A DNA stretch of 39,146 nt, from contig CAIYBH010000429.1 in assembly GCA_903924405.1 (NCBI GenBank), positions 1 to 39,146 on the forward strand. The letters run 5' to 3'. Numbering within the stretch: position 1 is the first letter of the stretch; every line of letters begins with the position of its first letter. The stretch is from an uncultured Planctomycetaceae bacterium (GTDB taxonomy: Bacteria; Planctomycetota; Planctomycetia; Planctomycetales; Planctomycetaceae). The notes beneath the pieces were generated by a model that did no database searches, had not been told where the DNA came from, and saw nothing but the letters and a program-made list of their open reading frames with translations. Made by a program: the position numbers and the translations under genes. Shown here in pieces: positions 9,029 to 18,140 of the stretch.

Positions 9029-10375
9029 ATGTCTATGCTGAATGGAAGACCCGAAGCAAAGTCCGCCTGGACGCGCCGTGCACTGACGGACTACGGCATG
9101 GTGCTGGTCCTGCTGCTGCTGATGACCGTATTCAGCATTTTGACACTGAAGCCGCAGAGTTTAACGGGCTCAGAGGCTGGCCGGGATGTCGCCGAACAGA
9201 TTCTGCAGCAATCGGAAATCACCGCACGAATTCTGATAGCCGTACCGACTGGAGACCTCGATCGGCTTTTTGCGGCGGGAGCCAACGCGGTGTTTCAGCA
9301 GTCCGGAGCGACACAGGTGACCACAGTAATTGGCACTCCGGCCGACGTCCGGATTCAGCTAGAAAAAATGGCTCAGAATCAGTCACTGCCGAACGCCATC
9401 GCGGTGACCAGTGCTTCTGCAGAATGGTCTGTTTTTCAGCGTTATTCGGAACCCGGTCGCAAGCAGCTGTATACTCCCGCCACATCGCTCTGGCCCGACT
9501 TTCTGAAAGTGGCCAACCTGCTGGGCGTCGCCAGCCAGACGGCGATTTACGCGATTATTGCCGTGGGCATGACGATGGTGATCATCCTCCGGGAAATCGA
9601 TCTGAGTGTGGGCTCCGTGCTTGCACTCGCCTCTGTTACTGCAACAGTCGTGATCCGGGATGCGGGAGGTGGCGTGACAGCCTCAATACCGGCGATTGCT
9701 GTCGGATGTCTGGCGGCGCTGGCGGTTTCAGCCGTGGCGGGTGCCATCAACGGACTGCTGCTGACCGTCGCGAAGCTTCCCTCTTTCCTCGTCACTCTGG
9801 CGATGATGCTGGTGGCACGCGGCGCAGCCCAGCGAATTTCCGCACAGCAATCAATTGGCGATATTCCACCCGCTTTTCGCTGGCTGGGAGGCGGCAGTCC
9901 TGCCGGAGTTCCCAATCCTGTGTGGCTGATGCTGTTGTTTTACGTCGTTGCTCACTGGCTGATGACTCGTACGGTCTTCGGGCGCCGGCTGTACGCCATT
10001 GGTGGCAACCCTGAGGCCGCTCGACTGTGCGGAATTCGCGTGCAATGGATGCGATTTCTGGTCTTCACAATCAGTGGACTGCTGGCGGGGCTGGGTGGAA
10101 TCCTGTTGTCATCACGATTGAATGCCGGAGATCCGAAGTATGGTGAAATGTATGAACTGGAAGTCATTGCGGCGGTTGTGGTCGGCGGAACATCGCTGCT
10201 GGGTGGGGACGGCCGCATGTTCGGCACGCTGATCGGGGCCTTCATCATCGCCGTGATCCGCAACGGAATGAATCTGATGGGCGTGGAGTCTTCCAGTCAG
10301 AGCATTGTACTGGGAGCGGTGCTGCTACTGGCGGTGATGGCCGACCAGATCAAGCGGCGTTTGCAGACAAACTGA
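9029..10375 (+). CDS. RbsC-type sugar ABC transporter permease with an extracytoplasmic insertion
   Basis: This 448-residue inner-membrane protein belongs to the BPD_transp_2 family of sugar importers. Diagnostic segments are IAVGMTMVIILREIDLSVGS, KLPSFLVTLAMMLVARG, the late AIGGNPEAARLCGI loop and VVVGGTSLLGGDGRMFGTLIGA. Most RbsC-type permeases have about 320-340 residues. Here about 100 extra residues lie between the first helix (about 22-42) and the second (about 164 on). Residues about 63-145 (ILIAVPTGDLDRLF, then VRIQLEKMAQNQ, then NAIAVTSAS) resemble the first half-lobe of a periplasmic sugar-binding protein. No ABC ATPase or separate binding protein lies nearby, so partners must be encoded elsewhere. 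A second ATG at 9035 is possible. Confidence 0.88.
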   Translation: MSMLNGRPEAKSAWTRRALTDYGMVLVLLLLMTVFSILTLKPQSLTGSEAGRDVAEQILQQSEITARILIAVPTGDLDRLFAAGANAVFQQSGATQVTTVIGTPADVRIQLEKMAQNQSLPNAIAVTSASAEWSVFQRYSEPGRKQLYTPATSLWPDFLKVANLLGVASQTAIYAIIAVGMTMVIILREIDLSVGSVLALASVTATVVIRDAGGGVTASIPAIAVGCLAALAVSAVAGAINGLLLTVAKLPSFLVTLAMMLVARGAAQRISAQQSIGDIPPAFRWLGGGSPAGVPNPVWLMLLFYVVAHWLMTRTVFGRRLYAIGGNPEAARLCGIRVQWMRFLVFTISGLLAGLGGILLSSRLNAGDPKYGEMYELEVIAAVVVGGTSLLGGDGRMFGTLIGAFIIAVIRNGMNLMGVESSSQSIVLGAVLLLAVMADQIKRRLQTN

Positions 10376-10409
10376 AACGTTCAAAACAGGGCTTGTCAGT
10401 GCCAGCGGA

Positions 10410-13400
10410 TTACGCAGCTTTCCTGCCCTTCGCGGGTGCGGCCTTCGCAGCAGCGTCCTTCGCACCAGTGGCGTCGGCAGATTCGGTATCCGGCCTGCGG
10501 ATGATTCGCACCGGTTCCATGCTGGCAGGCTGATGTCTGGCTACCAGTGTCAGAACAGGTGGCATCAGAACCAGGGAGACACACAGGCAACTGGCAACAC
10601 CCAGAGCCAGCAGCAGTCCGATGCTGAAGATTCCGTTGTGGGACGCCACGAGCAAACTGCCGAATCCGGCAATGGACGTCAGCGAAGTGACCAGCACACT
10701 GCTCAAAGTGTCGGACGACGTTTCATATGTCTCCCGGCCGGCAGCAATCTGCTTGCGGCAGTCGGACACGAGGTAAATTCCGTTATCGATTCCGATGGCG
10801 AAGACAAGTGGCAGGGCGATCAGATTCATCGGATTCAGTTGCAGCCCCAGCAGGGCCATGCAACCCAGCAGCACAATGCCACCAGCGAAAGCCGGCACAA
10901 GTGTCAGCACCGTATCCCTCAGATTGCGATAGTCCAGTACAGCCGCGATGAACACCACCAGCCCAAGGCAGATCAGAACAGCCAGTGAAGGGTCAAAAGT
11001 TCCATTGCGCTGGTACAGCGTATAACCAATGAAGCCAGCCACACCAATCGGAGGCAGCACAGTCAGGAGTTTCTGGCCGGGTCGCAGGTAATTCAGCAGG
11101 AGCACGAGAGCGATGACAACTGAGGCATACAGACCAATGCGGGAGTACGTTGAATCCATCCGCCCGGCTGACTCAAGAATCTGCACAGGAGTACCAGTCA
11201 CGTGAGGGTCAACCGTCCTCAGTTCACTCACAAAAGCCTGCAGCGCTTTGCCATCCCAGACATCTTCACGGGGATAGATACGCAGAGCCCACTGCTGACG
11301 ATTCTCACCATCAATTCGCAGGAACCGACTCTTCAGTTCACCGGGCAGATCCCTCAGATCAACGGGATCAAATCGGTCCGCACTGGCGATTTCTGAATAT
11401 TCCAGCAGCAACCAGCGGGCAATCATCGTGTCGTAGGCAGTCAGAATCGCGCTGGCCTGTTTTGCCGGCGTTTTACTGAGATCGTTCAGAAACAGATCCA
11501 GAGCCGCCGCCGCCTTCTGAGCACGAGGGTGCGTGGAGGTGCGAACGCGAGCATACAGACGATCAGCCCATTGACCAACGGCAAGGTGATTTACCGGGGC
11601 AGGGGAGGGCACATTCGGAGAGACACGAGCCGCCTGCTGCTGCAGGGACTGCAGTTGCTGCGCCGTGTCCGAATCCGGCCGATCCGGCAGTTTGCTGGCC
11701 GCGTCACTGACACGAGCTACCGACCCCAGCTTCAGAAATCTCTCACGCAGGCGAATCGCATCTTCCCATGAAGAGGCAATCGATACCGCATGCAGAACCG
11801 TTTCCGTACCGGACGATTCGAGGGTGCGTTCCGCACGAACGGATTCAGCGTCCGAATCCTGCAGTTCAATCAGATTCGGGTCATACTGAACACGGCAGGT
11901 GATGCGGCCCTCGGAATAGCGAAAGGCACGCCATGCAAACAGACCGATCAGCAGTGATGCGACAGCCACAGAGACCATTGGCCACGCCACCAGCACCCGT
12001 CGAAGAATGGCGGGTGAGAACGGCTGCGGCAGGGCCGTTACTTCCACATCAGCGTCAGAAATAGCGATCAATGCAGGAAGAAACACGAAGACAGCCAGCG
12101 CGCAAAGCAGCACACCGATCGCAGAAATAACGCCCAGTTCAGCCAGCCCGGGAAAGCCCGTCAGCAACGCGGTGGAAAACGCCAGTGCCGTTGTGATGGC
12201 CGACATCAGGATCCCGGGGCCATTACTTTCCGCTGTTTCTCTGAGCGCTTCGGGAAGTTCGTACAACTCCTGACGTAGCGCGAGGTACCGGTGAATAAAC
12301 GATACTGAAAAATCAATGCTCAGTCCGACCAGAAACACCGCAAAGCAGGCACTGATCATATTGACATGCCCGATGAGTGCTGTGGCAGCGCCGAAGGTCC
12401 AGCTCAGCGACACCAGCAGCGTCATCAGCGCCAGCATCGGATGCCGAACTCCACGAAAGACCAGCAGCAGCAAACCACCGACAGAGAAGAACGCCACAAT
12501 GGCCGCGTTCTTCAGATCGATGCTCGTGCTCTGCATCTCGTCATGCTCCAGGGCCGGCATCCCGGTCAGTGCCAGACGCAAACCGCCCTGGTCCGGACGC
12601 TTCTCGGCTTCGACCTGCCGTATCAATTCGCGAAGCCGCGCGATCCCGCCGGAGTCAGACTGCCGACCCTCCGGACTTCCCTTCAGGGACAACTGCACAA
12701 CGCCCACGGTTCCTTCATCATTCAGCATGTAGGCTGCGGCGCCGTCCGTGAGTTTCTGATCACCAGCCACCGAAATCAAATCCGGCAACGGAGACCTGAA
12801 CGCAGTACGTTCCGATCGACCGGTTTCGAGTGCGTTGTGAACATAGGACGACAGACTTTCCGCCAGACGCTCAGCGGACGCCCAGGTGTTCTCGGAAACC
12901 ACACCCTCATCCTGGCCCCGACGTACCTGCCCATACAGATATTCCACCAGTTTTTCCGTCCGCACCAGCTCCCATTTCTGCTGGACCACGACCTGATCGT
13001 AGGTTTTCAGCAGGGCGGCGGTTTTCCGGATTTCCTGCGGAGTCAGGAATTGAAGCGCCTTGCGACGCATGGCCGACAGATCCACTCGGGCCAGAACATT
13101 TTCGAACTGCTCGGGCTCACGGTTGAGCCGTACACCGAGCTCGTCAATGACAGACCGGATCAAACGCAGGTTCGGAGCCGGTGTTTCCACCACAACCAGC
13201 AGATCGGATTCAGTGCCGAACGTGTCCGCGTACTGCTGCCAGTTGCGTGTAAACCGTGCAGCCTGATCAGTCAAATGCGACCGGCTGGTGTGCACCTGCA
13301 GATGCGTGACTGTGAAGCCCACAGCGCCACAGGCGACCAGCAGGACCAGCCAGAGCATCAGCCTGGGACGTGAGCATGACAGCCCCACTGTCCAGCCGAG

Positions 13401-13457
13401 AATTCGGGCTGGCAGAGACCGCGTTGCTCCATGTTCCGATGGTCGACTCATGACCAT
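10410..13457 (-). CDS. MMPL/RND-superfamily exporter (HpnN-like)
   Basis: This 1015-residue inner-membrane transporter has the duplicated RND plan: helix 1 (about 33-55), a first extracytoplasmic loop (to about 315), a five-to-six-helix block (about 318-465), a seventh helix (about 490-510), a second loop (to about 775) and a second helix block (about 779-970). The MMPL-type motif in each half carries an acidic residue, LSIDFSVSFIHRY near 382 and IGIDNGIYLV near 892, which fits proton-driven transport. The size and layout match predicted exporters related to HpnN, which moves hopanoids to the outer membrane; no hopanoid genes are nearby, so the substrate is unknown, probably a lipid. The C-terminus is a short Ala/Lys-rich tail. 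A second ATG at 13451 is an alternative start. It converges on the permease gene. Confidence 0.88.
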   Translation of the reverse strand: MVMSRPSEHGATRSLPARILGWTVGLSCSRPRLMLWLVLLVACGAVGFTVTHLQVHTSRSHLTDQAARFTRNWQQYADTFGTESDLLVVVETPAPNLRLIRSVIDELGVRLNREPEQFENVLARVDLSAMRRKALQFLTPQEIRKTAALLKTYDQVVVQQKWELVRTEKLVEYLYGQVRRGQDEGVVSENTWASAERLAESLSSYVHNALETGRSERTAFRSPLPDLISVAGDQKLTDGAAAYMLNDEGTVGVVQLSLKGSPEGRQSDSGGIARLRELIRQVEAEKRPDQGGLRLALTGMPALEHDEMQSTSIDLKNAAIVAFFSVGGLLLLVFRGVRHPMLALMTLLVSLSWTFGAATALIGHVNMISACFAVFLVGLSIDFSVSFIHRYLALRQELYELPEALRETAESNGPGILMSAITTALAFSTALLTGFPGLAELGVISAIGVLLCALAVFVFLPALIAISDADVEVTALPQPFSPAILRRVLVAWPMVSVAVASLLIGLFAWRAFRYSEGRITCRVQYDPNLIELQDSDAESVRAERTLESSGTETVLHAVSIASSWEDAIRLRERFLKLGSVARVSDAASKLPDRPDSDTAQQLQSLQQQAARVSPNVPSPAPVNHLAVGQWADRLYARVRTSTHPRAQKAAAALDLFLNDLSKTPAKQASAILTAYDTMIARWLLLEYSEIASADRFDPVDLRDLPGELKSRFLRIDGENRQQWALRIYPREDVWDGKALQAFVSELRTVDPHVTGTPVQILESAGRMDSTYSRIGLYASVVIALVLLLNYLRPGQKLLTVLPPIGVAGFIGYTLYQRNGTFDPSLAVLICLGLVVFIAAVLDYRNLRDTVLTLVPAFAGGIVLLGCMALLGLQLNPMNLIALPLVFAIGIDNGIYLVSDCRKQIAAGRETYETSSDTLSSVLVTSLTSIAGFGSLLVASHNGIFSIGLLLALGVASCLCVSLVLMPPVLTLVARHQPASMEPVRIIRRPDTESADATGAKDAAAKAAPAKGRKAA

Positions 13458-13882
13458 CCCTGGTCCGGGAGAAATTGAGATGGGAAGTGAAGGCCCTCAG
13501 GAAACCAGCACTCTTTGCCGATTTACCCAGCGTTCAGCTGCGTTCGAACTGCGCACAAAGTCAGCAGTCCGGCGAAACCGTACGTAGTCGGAACATCGGC
13601 ATTGGGAGGCACGCTGCTGGAGCGAAAGTAAAAATGTCCAGCGGACGCAGATGATCTTGAGGAATACCACGATTTTCCTGGACAAACTCGCGGGGTTCCG
13701 GGAAACTGGGAGGGCTGCGTTTCACTCACCGAACCGTGCATATCACTTTTCTGCCCGTCGCATTTTAAGCACACAAAGACTCTCTGTATCAACGAAAACA
13801 GACTGTTCACCGGGCCGGCACCGGTTTCGTCACCCCCCGGCGAACGTCCTCAACCTTCGGCCGGCAACACTCCAGCGTCCAG
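13458..13882. other. Divergent intergenic region
   Basis: About 425 bases between the exporter (minus strand) and the MnmE-like gene (plus strand). It should hold promoters for both, but no clear promoter boxes, inverted repeat or RNA gene could be assigned. Short frames on both strands here have no recognisable features. Confidence 0.55.
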
Positions 13883-15127
13883 ATGTTTTTTGTGACAAAA
13901 ACTATGGGCCAACCAGCATCACCGATTTTATCAGGGCACATCCCGGAGCTCATTTTGACACCATCCCGCGGAACCGCAATTCCCCTGACGGCGCCCGGTC
14001 CCGGAGCCGTCGCCGCAATCCGTATTCACGCTTCACCACCGCAGGCCGAACAGGCATTCCTTTCGTTTCGTGTAAGCTCCGGCACGTCGGCAGCCGCCGC
14101 CCCTGTGAATCGCATCCTTTACGGGTCATGGAACGGCGAAGACGTCGTCGTGGTGCGACTCGAACAAGCCAGCTGGGAAATCTGCTGTCACGGAGGATTC
14201 GCAGCCATCTCGCAGATTCTCCATGACCTGCAGAATGCCGGACTGAAGGTGTTGCCAGCCAATTCCGCTGCCTGGCTCGCCGAATCCAGCTTCTCAGAAT
14301 CCATTCCTGAAGACGGGAATATCGTTGACACGGCTCTGCAAAGAACGCTCATCGCCTGCAGAACGCGTCAGGCTGCAAACTGGGTTTTGCAACAAACGGA
14401 CGGTCGCCTTGTGACCCTGCGGCAGCAGTTGCGATCCACCGACCCCACGATTCGCGAGGCGGCATTGCAGACAGTCCTGCAGTGGAAGTCCTGTGCGAAT
14501 CACCTGACAGCACCGTTCCATGTGGCACTGCTGGGTGCTCCCAACGTCGGCAAATCATCGCTCCTGAACGCGTTAGCTGGGCGCGATCGATCCATCGTTT
14601 CCCCGACTCCCGGGACCACACGAGACATTGTGGATGCAGAAGTGATCGTCGACGGCTGGACATTTTGCCTGAGTGATACTGCGGGAATTCGGCAGACGAC
14701 CGATTCAGAACTGGAACTGGAGGGCATCGCGCGAGCCCGCGCACTGCCTCAGCAACTGGATCTGCTTTGCTGCGTGACCGATCGTGCCGACGGTGTCTGT
14801 GATCCGGAAGTCATCAAACTGGCCCATCAGTTTCGCGGACCGGTGATGCTGATCTGCAGTAAGTCAGACCTGCATTTACAAACATCGGATTCCGAAACCC
14901 TCTGCGCGACTCCACCGACTCCGCGCACTCCGTCGTCTTTCACGGACTGTTATGCTCGCGTAGTCAGGGTTTCCGCGCTGACCGGAGCGGGAATGGTGGA
15001 GTTGGCACGGGAGGTGCTGACTCTGCTGGTGCCCAGTCCACCGGACGCGGAGACGGTGCTGCCGGTTCCCGGCAGCGTGGACGACCTTCTGCCGCAGGAC
15101 CGGCAGGATCGCTTTGACGTGTCCTGA
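13883..15127 (+). CDS. MnmE-like GTPase lacking the C-terminal C-x-G-K
   Basis: This 414-residue protein resembles MnmE (TrmE), the K+-dependent GTPase that modifies wobble uridine in tRNA with MnmG. The N-terminal domain is recognisable but divergent (AIPLTAPGPGAVAAIRIHA). The G domain starts near 214: G1 GAPNVGKSSL, G2 TPGTTRD, G3 DTAGIR followed by an MnmE-type ELELEGIARA, and G4 as SKSD instead of NKxD. MnmE is usually about 450 residues and ends in C-[ILV]-G-K, whose cysteine is essential for the modification. This protein stops about 40 residues after the G domain and has no such end. It is either a paralogue with another role or a degenerate copy. The start is uncertain (ATG 13883 or 13904; neither has a clear binding site). 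Confidence 0.82.
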   Translation: MFFVTKTMGQPASPILSGHIPELILTPSRGTAIPLTAPGPGAVAAIRIHASPPQAEQAFLSFRVSSGTSAAAAPVNRILYGSWNGEDVVVVRLEQASWEICCHGGFAAISQILHDLQNAGLKVLPANSAAWLAESSFSESIPEDGNIVDTALQRTLIACRTRQAANWVLQQTDGRLVTLRQQLRSTDPTIREAALQTVLQWKSCANHLTAPFHVALLGAPNVGKSSLLNALAGRDRSIVSPTPGTTRDIVDAEVIVDGWTFCLSDTAGIRQTTDSELELEGIARARALPQQLDLLCCVTDRADGVCDPEVIKLAHQFRGPVMLICSKSDLHLQTSDSETLCATPPTPRTPSSFTDCYARVVRVSALTGAGMVELAREVLTLLVPSPPDAETVLPVPGSVDDLLPQDRQDRFDVS

Positions 15128-15216
15128 AAAGAAATGGTCGAGTCACACGGCCGCAGCCATCCTGCGCGCTGCAGCCGGCCTTTTTCCGACTCATCACTCG
15201 ATCGCGGACATCGATT

Positions 15217-15894
15217 TCAGACTTCCAATGCCTCTCCGGGGGCCAGTATCACGGGTTGCGCGCTGGTCTTTGACCGAACCTGTTGCGCCCAGGCCTCAGC
15301 ATCCTGTTCAATCACCGGAAACGTGTTGTAGTGACAGGGGATGGCAATGGCAGGTTTCAGCAAACTGACAGCCCGCACGGCATCCTCGGGTCCCATCGTG
15401 TAATTATCACCGATTGGAAGTATGGCGACTTTCAACGCTTCTTCACCGATCAGGGACATATCAGAGAACAAGGCCGTGTCACCGGCATGATAGACATTAC
15501 CTTCGGCCGTTTTGAACAGCAGCCCGGCAGGATTTCCGCCACAGGTTCCGTCAGGCAGGATGGAGCCGTGAAAGGCGAGCGTCAGCTTCAAAATGCCAAA
15601 CTCAAAGCGATGACTTCCACCGAGATGCATATCGTGAGTTCTGGCCACGCCCTGCTTGCGCAGCCAGAGTGAAATTTCGTGATTGGAAATCACCATCGCA
15701 TTCGTTCGTCTGGCAATCTCTACCGCATCACCTACGTGATCACCATGACCATGTGTGATCACAATGTAGTCTGCGTCGATGGTCTCCGCCGAAGTACTTG
15801 CCTGGGGATTTCCGGTCAGGAACGGATCGATCAGAATCGACTTACCGGCAACTTCCAGTTGAAACGCACTGTGCCCGAGGAATGTCAGTTTCAT
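15217..15894 (-). CDS. UPF0173 metallo-beta-lactamase-fold hydrolase
   Basis: This 225-residue cytosolic protein has the metallo-beta-lactamase fold. The N-terminus MKLTFLGHSAFQLE and the metal-binding signature HGHGDH (within ITHGHGDHVGDA) are typical of the UPF0173/YtkL family. Further metal ligands are the histidine in AFHGS, the aspartate in HAGDTALF and the late histidine in PCHYNTFP. Its length matches the family. The substrate is unknown for most members. The start ATG at 15894 has AGGG a few bases upstream. It lies 85 bases downstream of pgi on the same strand and converges on the MnmE-like gene, so it may share a transcript with pgi. Confidence 0.92.
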   Translation of the reverse strand: MKLTFLGHSAFQLEVAGKSILIDPFLTGNPQASTSAETIDADYIVITHGHGDHVGDAVEIARRTNAMVISNHEISLWLRKQGVARTHDMHLGGSHRFEFGILKLTLAFHGSILPDGTCGGNPAGLLFKTAEGNVYHAGDTALFSDMSLIGEEALKVAILPIGDNYTMGPEDAVRAVSLLKPAIAIPCHYNTFPVIEQDAEAWAQQVRSKTSAQPVILAPGEALEV

Positions 15895-15979
15895 AGCAGC
15901 CCTGTTTGTATTGGGGGGACCAGAAAACCAGTCGCAGACAGCCTCAGGGACGAGGCTGTACCAACCGGAACCATGGAAA

Positions 15980-17386
15980 TTACTTCAGCCCGAGATTGGC
16001 CTGCGTATTCTGCTTGTACGCCTCGACACCCGGCTGACCATACGGATTGGTTCCCACAAGTCGCCCCTCGACAACGGTCGCCAGCATCAGCATCTGAAAC
16101 AGCTGGCCGATTGCATGCTCGGTGAGTGCCGGAAGTGCGAGATCAGCAGTCGGACGACGGTCATCTGCATAGGCCTGATTGGTTCCAGCCACAGCCGCCT
16201 GCAGAATTCTGGTCAACGGTGTTCCGGCCAGCTGATTCAGCAGGTCCTGATCGAGTGCATGCGAAGGCACGGTCAGAGAAGGCAGTTGTGGTTTCCCGGG
16301 CAGCAGATTGGTAATCAGTTTGTCCCGACGCCCTGCCTGATGCTGTTGGCCGCGACTGTGCAGGTCACGCGTATTGACCACCGTCAGCGGTGTCGCCCCG
16401 CGTTCGTGTTTCCCGAGGCTTTCACTGAGTAGTTGATCGTACCAGAGGCCGACGGCTTCCAGCTTGCTTCCCCATGTGGACAGAATTCGGCAGGTCAGCC
16501 CGAGGTCGACTTCAAACGCGTGGCAGACAGCGACAAACTGCAGCACCAGATTGCTTTCGAAGGGTGCAGTTCGAAAATGCTGAGTCATGTCGGCAGCGCC
16601 CTGCAGCAGGGCACGAATGTTCAGGCCAGCTGCCGCTGCCGGCAGCAACCCGACCGATGTCAGAACCGAGAAACGGCCCCCGATGCCATCCGGGATGGAG
16701 AACACATCCGGAAATCCGGACGCCTTTGCGAGATTGCGCAGCCGACCGGATTCACCGGTCACCGGAACAATCAGATTGACTACGTCCGTGCCGAATCGCC
16801 GCTCCAGCAGGTCCCGAAAGTTGCGATAGGCGACAGCCGTTTCCAGTGTGCCACCGGATTTGCTGATCACAATGACGGCCGTTCGCCCATGCACTGAGTT
16901 GGGAAAGGTGGCCGCGCGTTCGTCCAGCAGGGACAGCAGAGCCCGTTGTTGATCAGAATCCACATTCCAGCCATCGAAGTACAGACGCGGCAGTTCCCCG
17001 CGCGTCGCCCGACTCTGTTCATTCCAGACCGGTGAACGCAGGGCTTCGAACATAGCACGCATGCCCATGTAGGACCCGCCGATTCCGAGGACCACGAGCG
17101 AGTCGGCAGAGTCCGCCAGACGTCTTCCACAGGACTCAAGTCGTGCCACAAGGCTGGCCGAACCGGAACGCTCCAGATCGGCCAGCAGCTCCTCCGGCCA
17201 TTGAATAAAACCAGCATCCAGTGGCTGTTTTTCCCTCGGAACCGGAAGCCCGCTCTGCCAGTGTTCCACATCATTCAGCGTCTCGTCGCGTGCGGCGTTC
17301 AGAGCATTTTTCAACGCCGGAATTCTTTCCGGAGGCAACAGTTTCAGGGCGGCGCCTGGATCATATGACAGCAATGGCTCAAACAT
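15980..17386 (-). CDS. pgi: Glucose-6-phosphate isomerase
   Basis: This 468-residue cytosolic enzyme interconverts glucose 6-phosphate and fructose 6-phosphate in glycolysis and gluconeogenesis. Family motifs in order: VLGIGGSYMG, the phosphate-binding ISKSGGTLET, GGRFSVLTSVGLLP, QLLSESLGK carrying the catalytic glutamate, NTRDLHSRGQ with the active-site histidine, and the C-terminal NPYGQPGVEAYK with the catalytic lysine. The length fits the shorter bacterial type (about 450 residues, as in Bacillus). The start at 17386 gives a normal family N-terminus, though only a weak binding site precedes it. It is upstream of the UPF0173 gene on the same strand. Confidence 0.96.
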   Translation of the reverse strand: MFEPLLSYDPGAALKLLPPERIPALKNALNAARDETLNDVEHWQSGLPVPREKQPLDAGFIQWPEELLADLERSGSASLVARLESCGRRLADSADSLVVLGIGGSYMGMRAMFEALRSPVWNEQSRATRGELPRLYFDGWNVDSDQQRALLSLLDERAATFPNSVHGRTAVIVISKSGGTLETAVAYRNFRDLLERRFGTDVVNLIVPVTGESGRLRNLAKASGFPDVFSIPDGIGGRFSVLTSVGLLPAAAAGLNIRALLQGAADMTQHFRTAPFESNLVLQFVAVCHAFEVDLGLTCRILSTWGSKLEAVGLWYDQLLSESLGKHERGATPLTVVNTRDLHSRGQQHQAGRRDKLITNLLPGKPQLPSLTVPSHALDQDLLNQLAGTPLTRILQAAVAGTNQAYADDRRPTADLALPALTEHAIGQLFQMLMLATVVEGRLVGTNPYGQPGVEAYKQNTQANLGLK

Positions 17387-18140
17387 TTCAAAGACTCATT
17401 CCGGTGTGTTGGCGAACTTCAAGTGGCCGCTGAACGGCAACTTGCGATTCGAGATGATAGCGGAAGTGGTTGGGACAAAAAACGTCACAACGAGGCAGAT
17501 TCGGGTATTCCTGTCGGTCGTGAAACCAGGCAACGTCGGGACAGCAGCACCGTTTGTCTCAAACAACACACTCCAGCCCGAAAACAACAGCAGACTGCGC
17601 GGTTGGATTCTCGCCGGCGCACGGCGTTCGCGCCGGCGGATCTGCATGTGTCCGCTGACCGGGGAGTGAGCATTTGAATGGAAGGCCGCCTGTCGCCAAC
17701 GTATTTTCCTGACGCTTCGCAGCGCAATGGTTCGCACCGCTGTGCCCGCAAAGCGTCGGCAGCACCCGGCCATGGGGGAGTTCTCTGCAAGGCGACAGCT
17801 GACTTGTCAAAAAATGCCCTGATTTCCCTGACGTAGACGAACGAACCTGATATTCTCCGCCGTCCAGGCGGTGTTTCGAATGCACTACGCATTTTGCCGC
17901 TGGCATTCCTGGCCAGTGACTGCCACTGGTCAGCAGCAGTTCCCGAAAGTCGCCGGAGACAGGTACTGTGATGGGCGAACCTGATCACAGAATCAGGCCA
18001 GGCAGGTTGAGTGCCACTCCACACCGGGGGGCACGGTCGTATTCGCATGCGAGGGCATGGTTTACTTTTTTGTACCGACAACAGAAGTGGTGGCCCCCGA
18101 CAGTCCGTCACGGGGCATCATGATCTGCGGAATTGGAAAT
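17387..18140. other. Long non-coding divergent region with two hairpins
   Basis: About 750 bases with no supported gene between pgi (minus) and the DASS-type transporter (plus). A 208-codon minus-strand frame (17485-18111) has odd composition and no motif. Two inverted repeats stand out. CGCCGGCG at 17612-17619 and again at 17631-17638 makes an eight-base-pair GC-rich stem with an 11-base loop. CTGGCCAGTG (17909-17918) pairs with CACTGGTCAG (17924-17933), ten base pairs with one G-U pair and a five-base loop. Neither is followed by a T run, so they are not typical terminators; a structured leader or small RNA is possible. Confidence 0.5.

Noticed and set aside
8977..10014. 345-codon plus-strand frame over the permease
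   Set aside because: Composition is Arg/Ser/Gly-rich with no domain; the permease frame has clear membrane helices and family motifs.
12366..13373. 335-codon frame antisense to the RND exporter
   Set aside because: Shadow of a well-supported gene, with His/Gln/Arg-rich random-like translation.
17485..18111. 208-codon minus-strand frame in the gene-free region
   Set aside because: No family similarity, high Arg/Cys/Pro content, no binding site.
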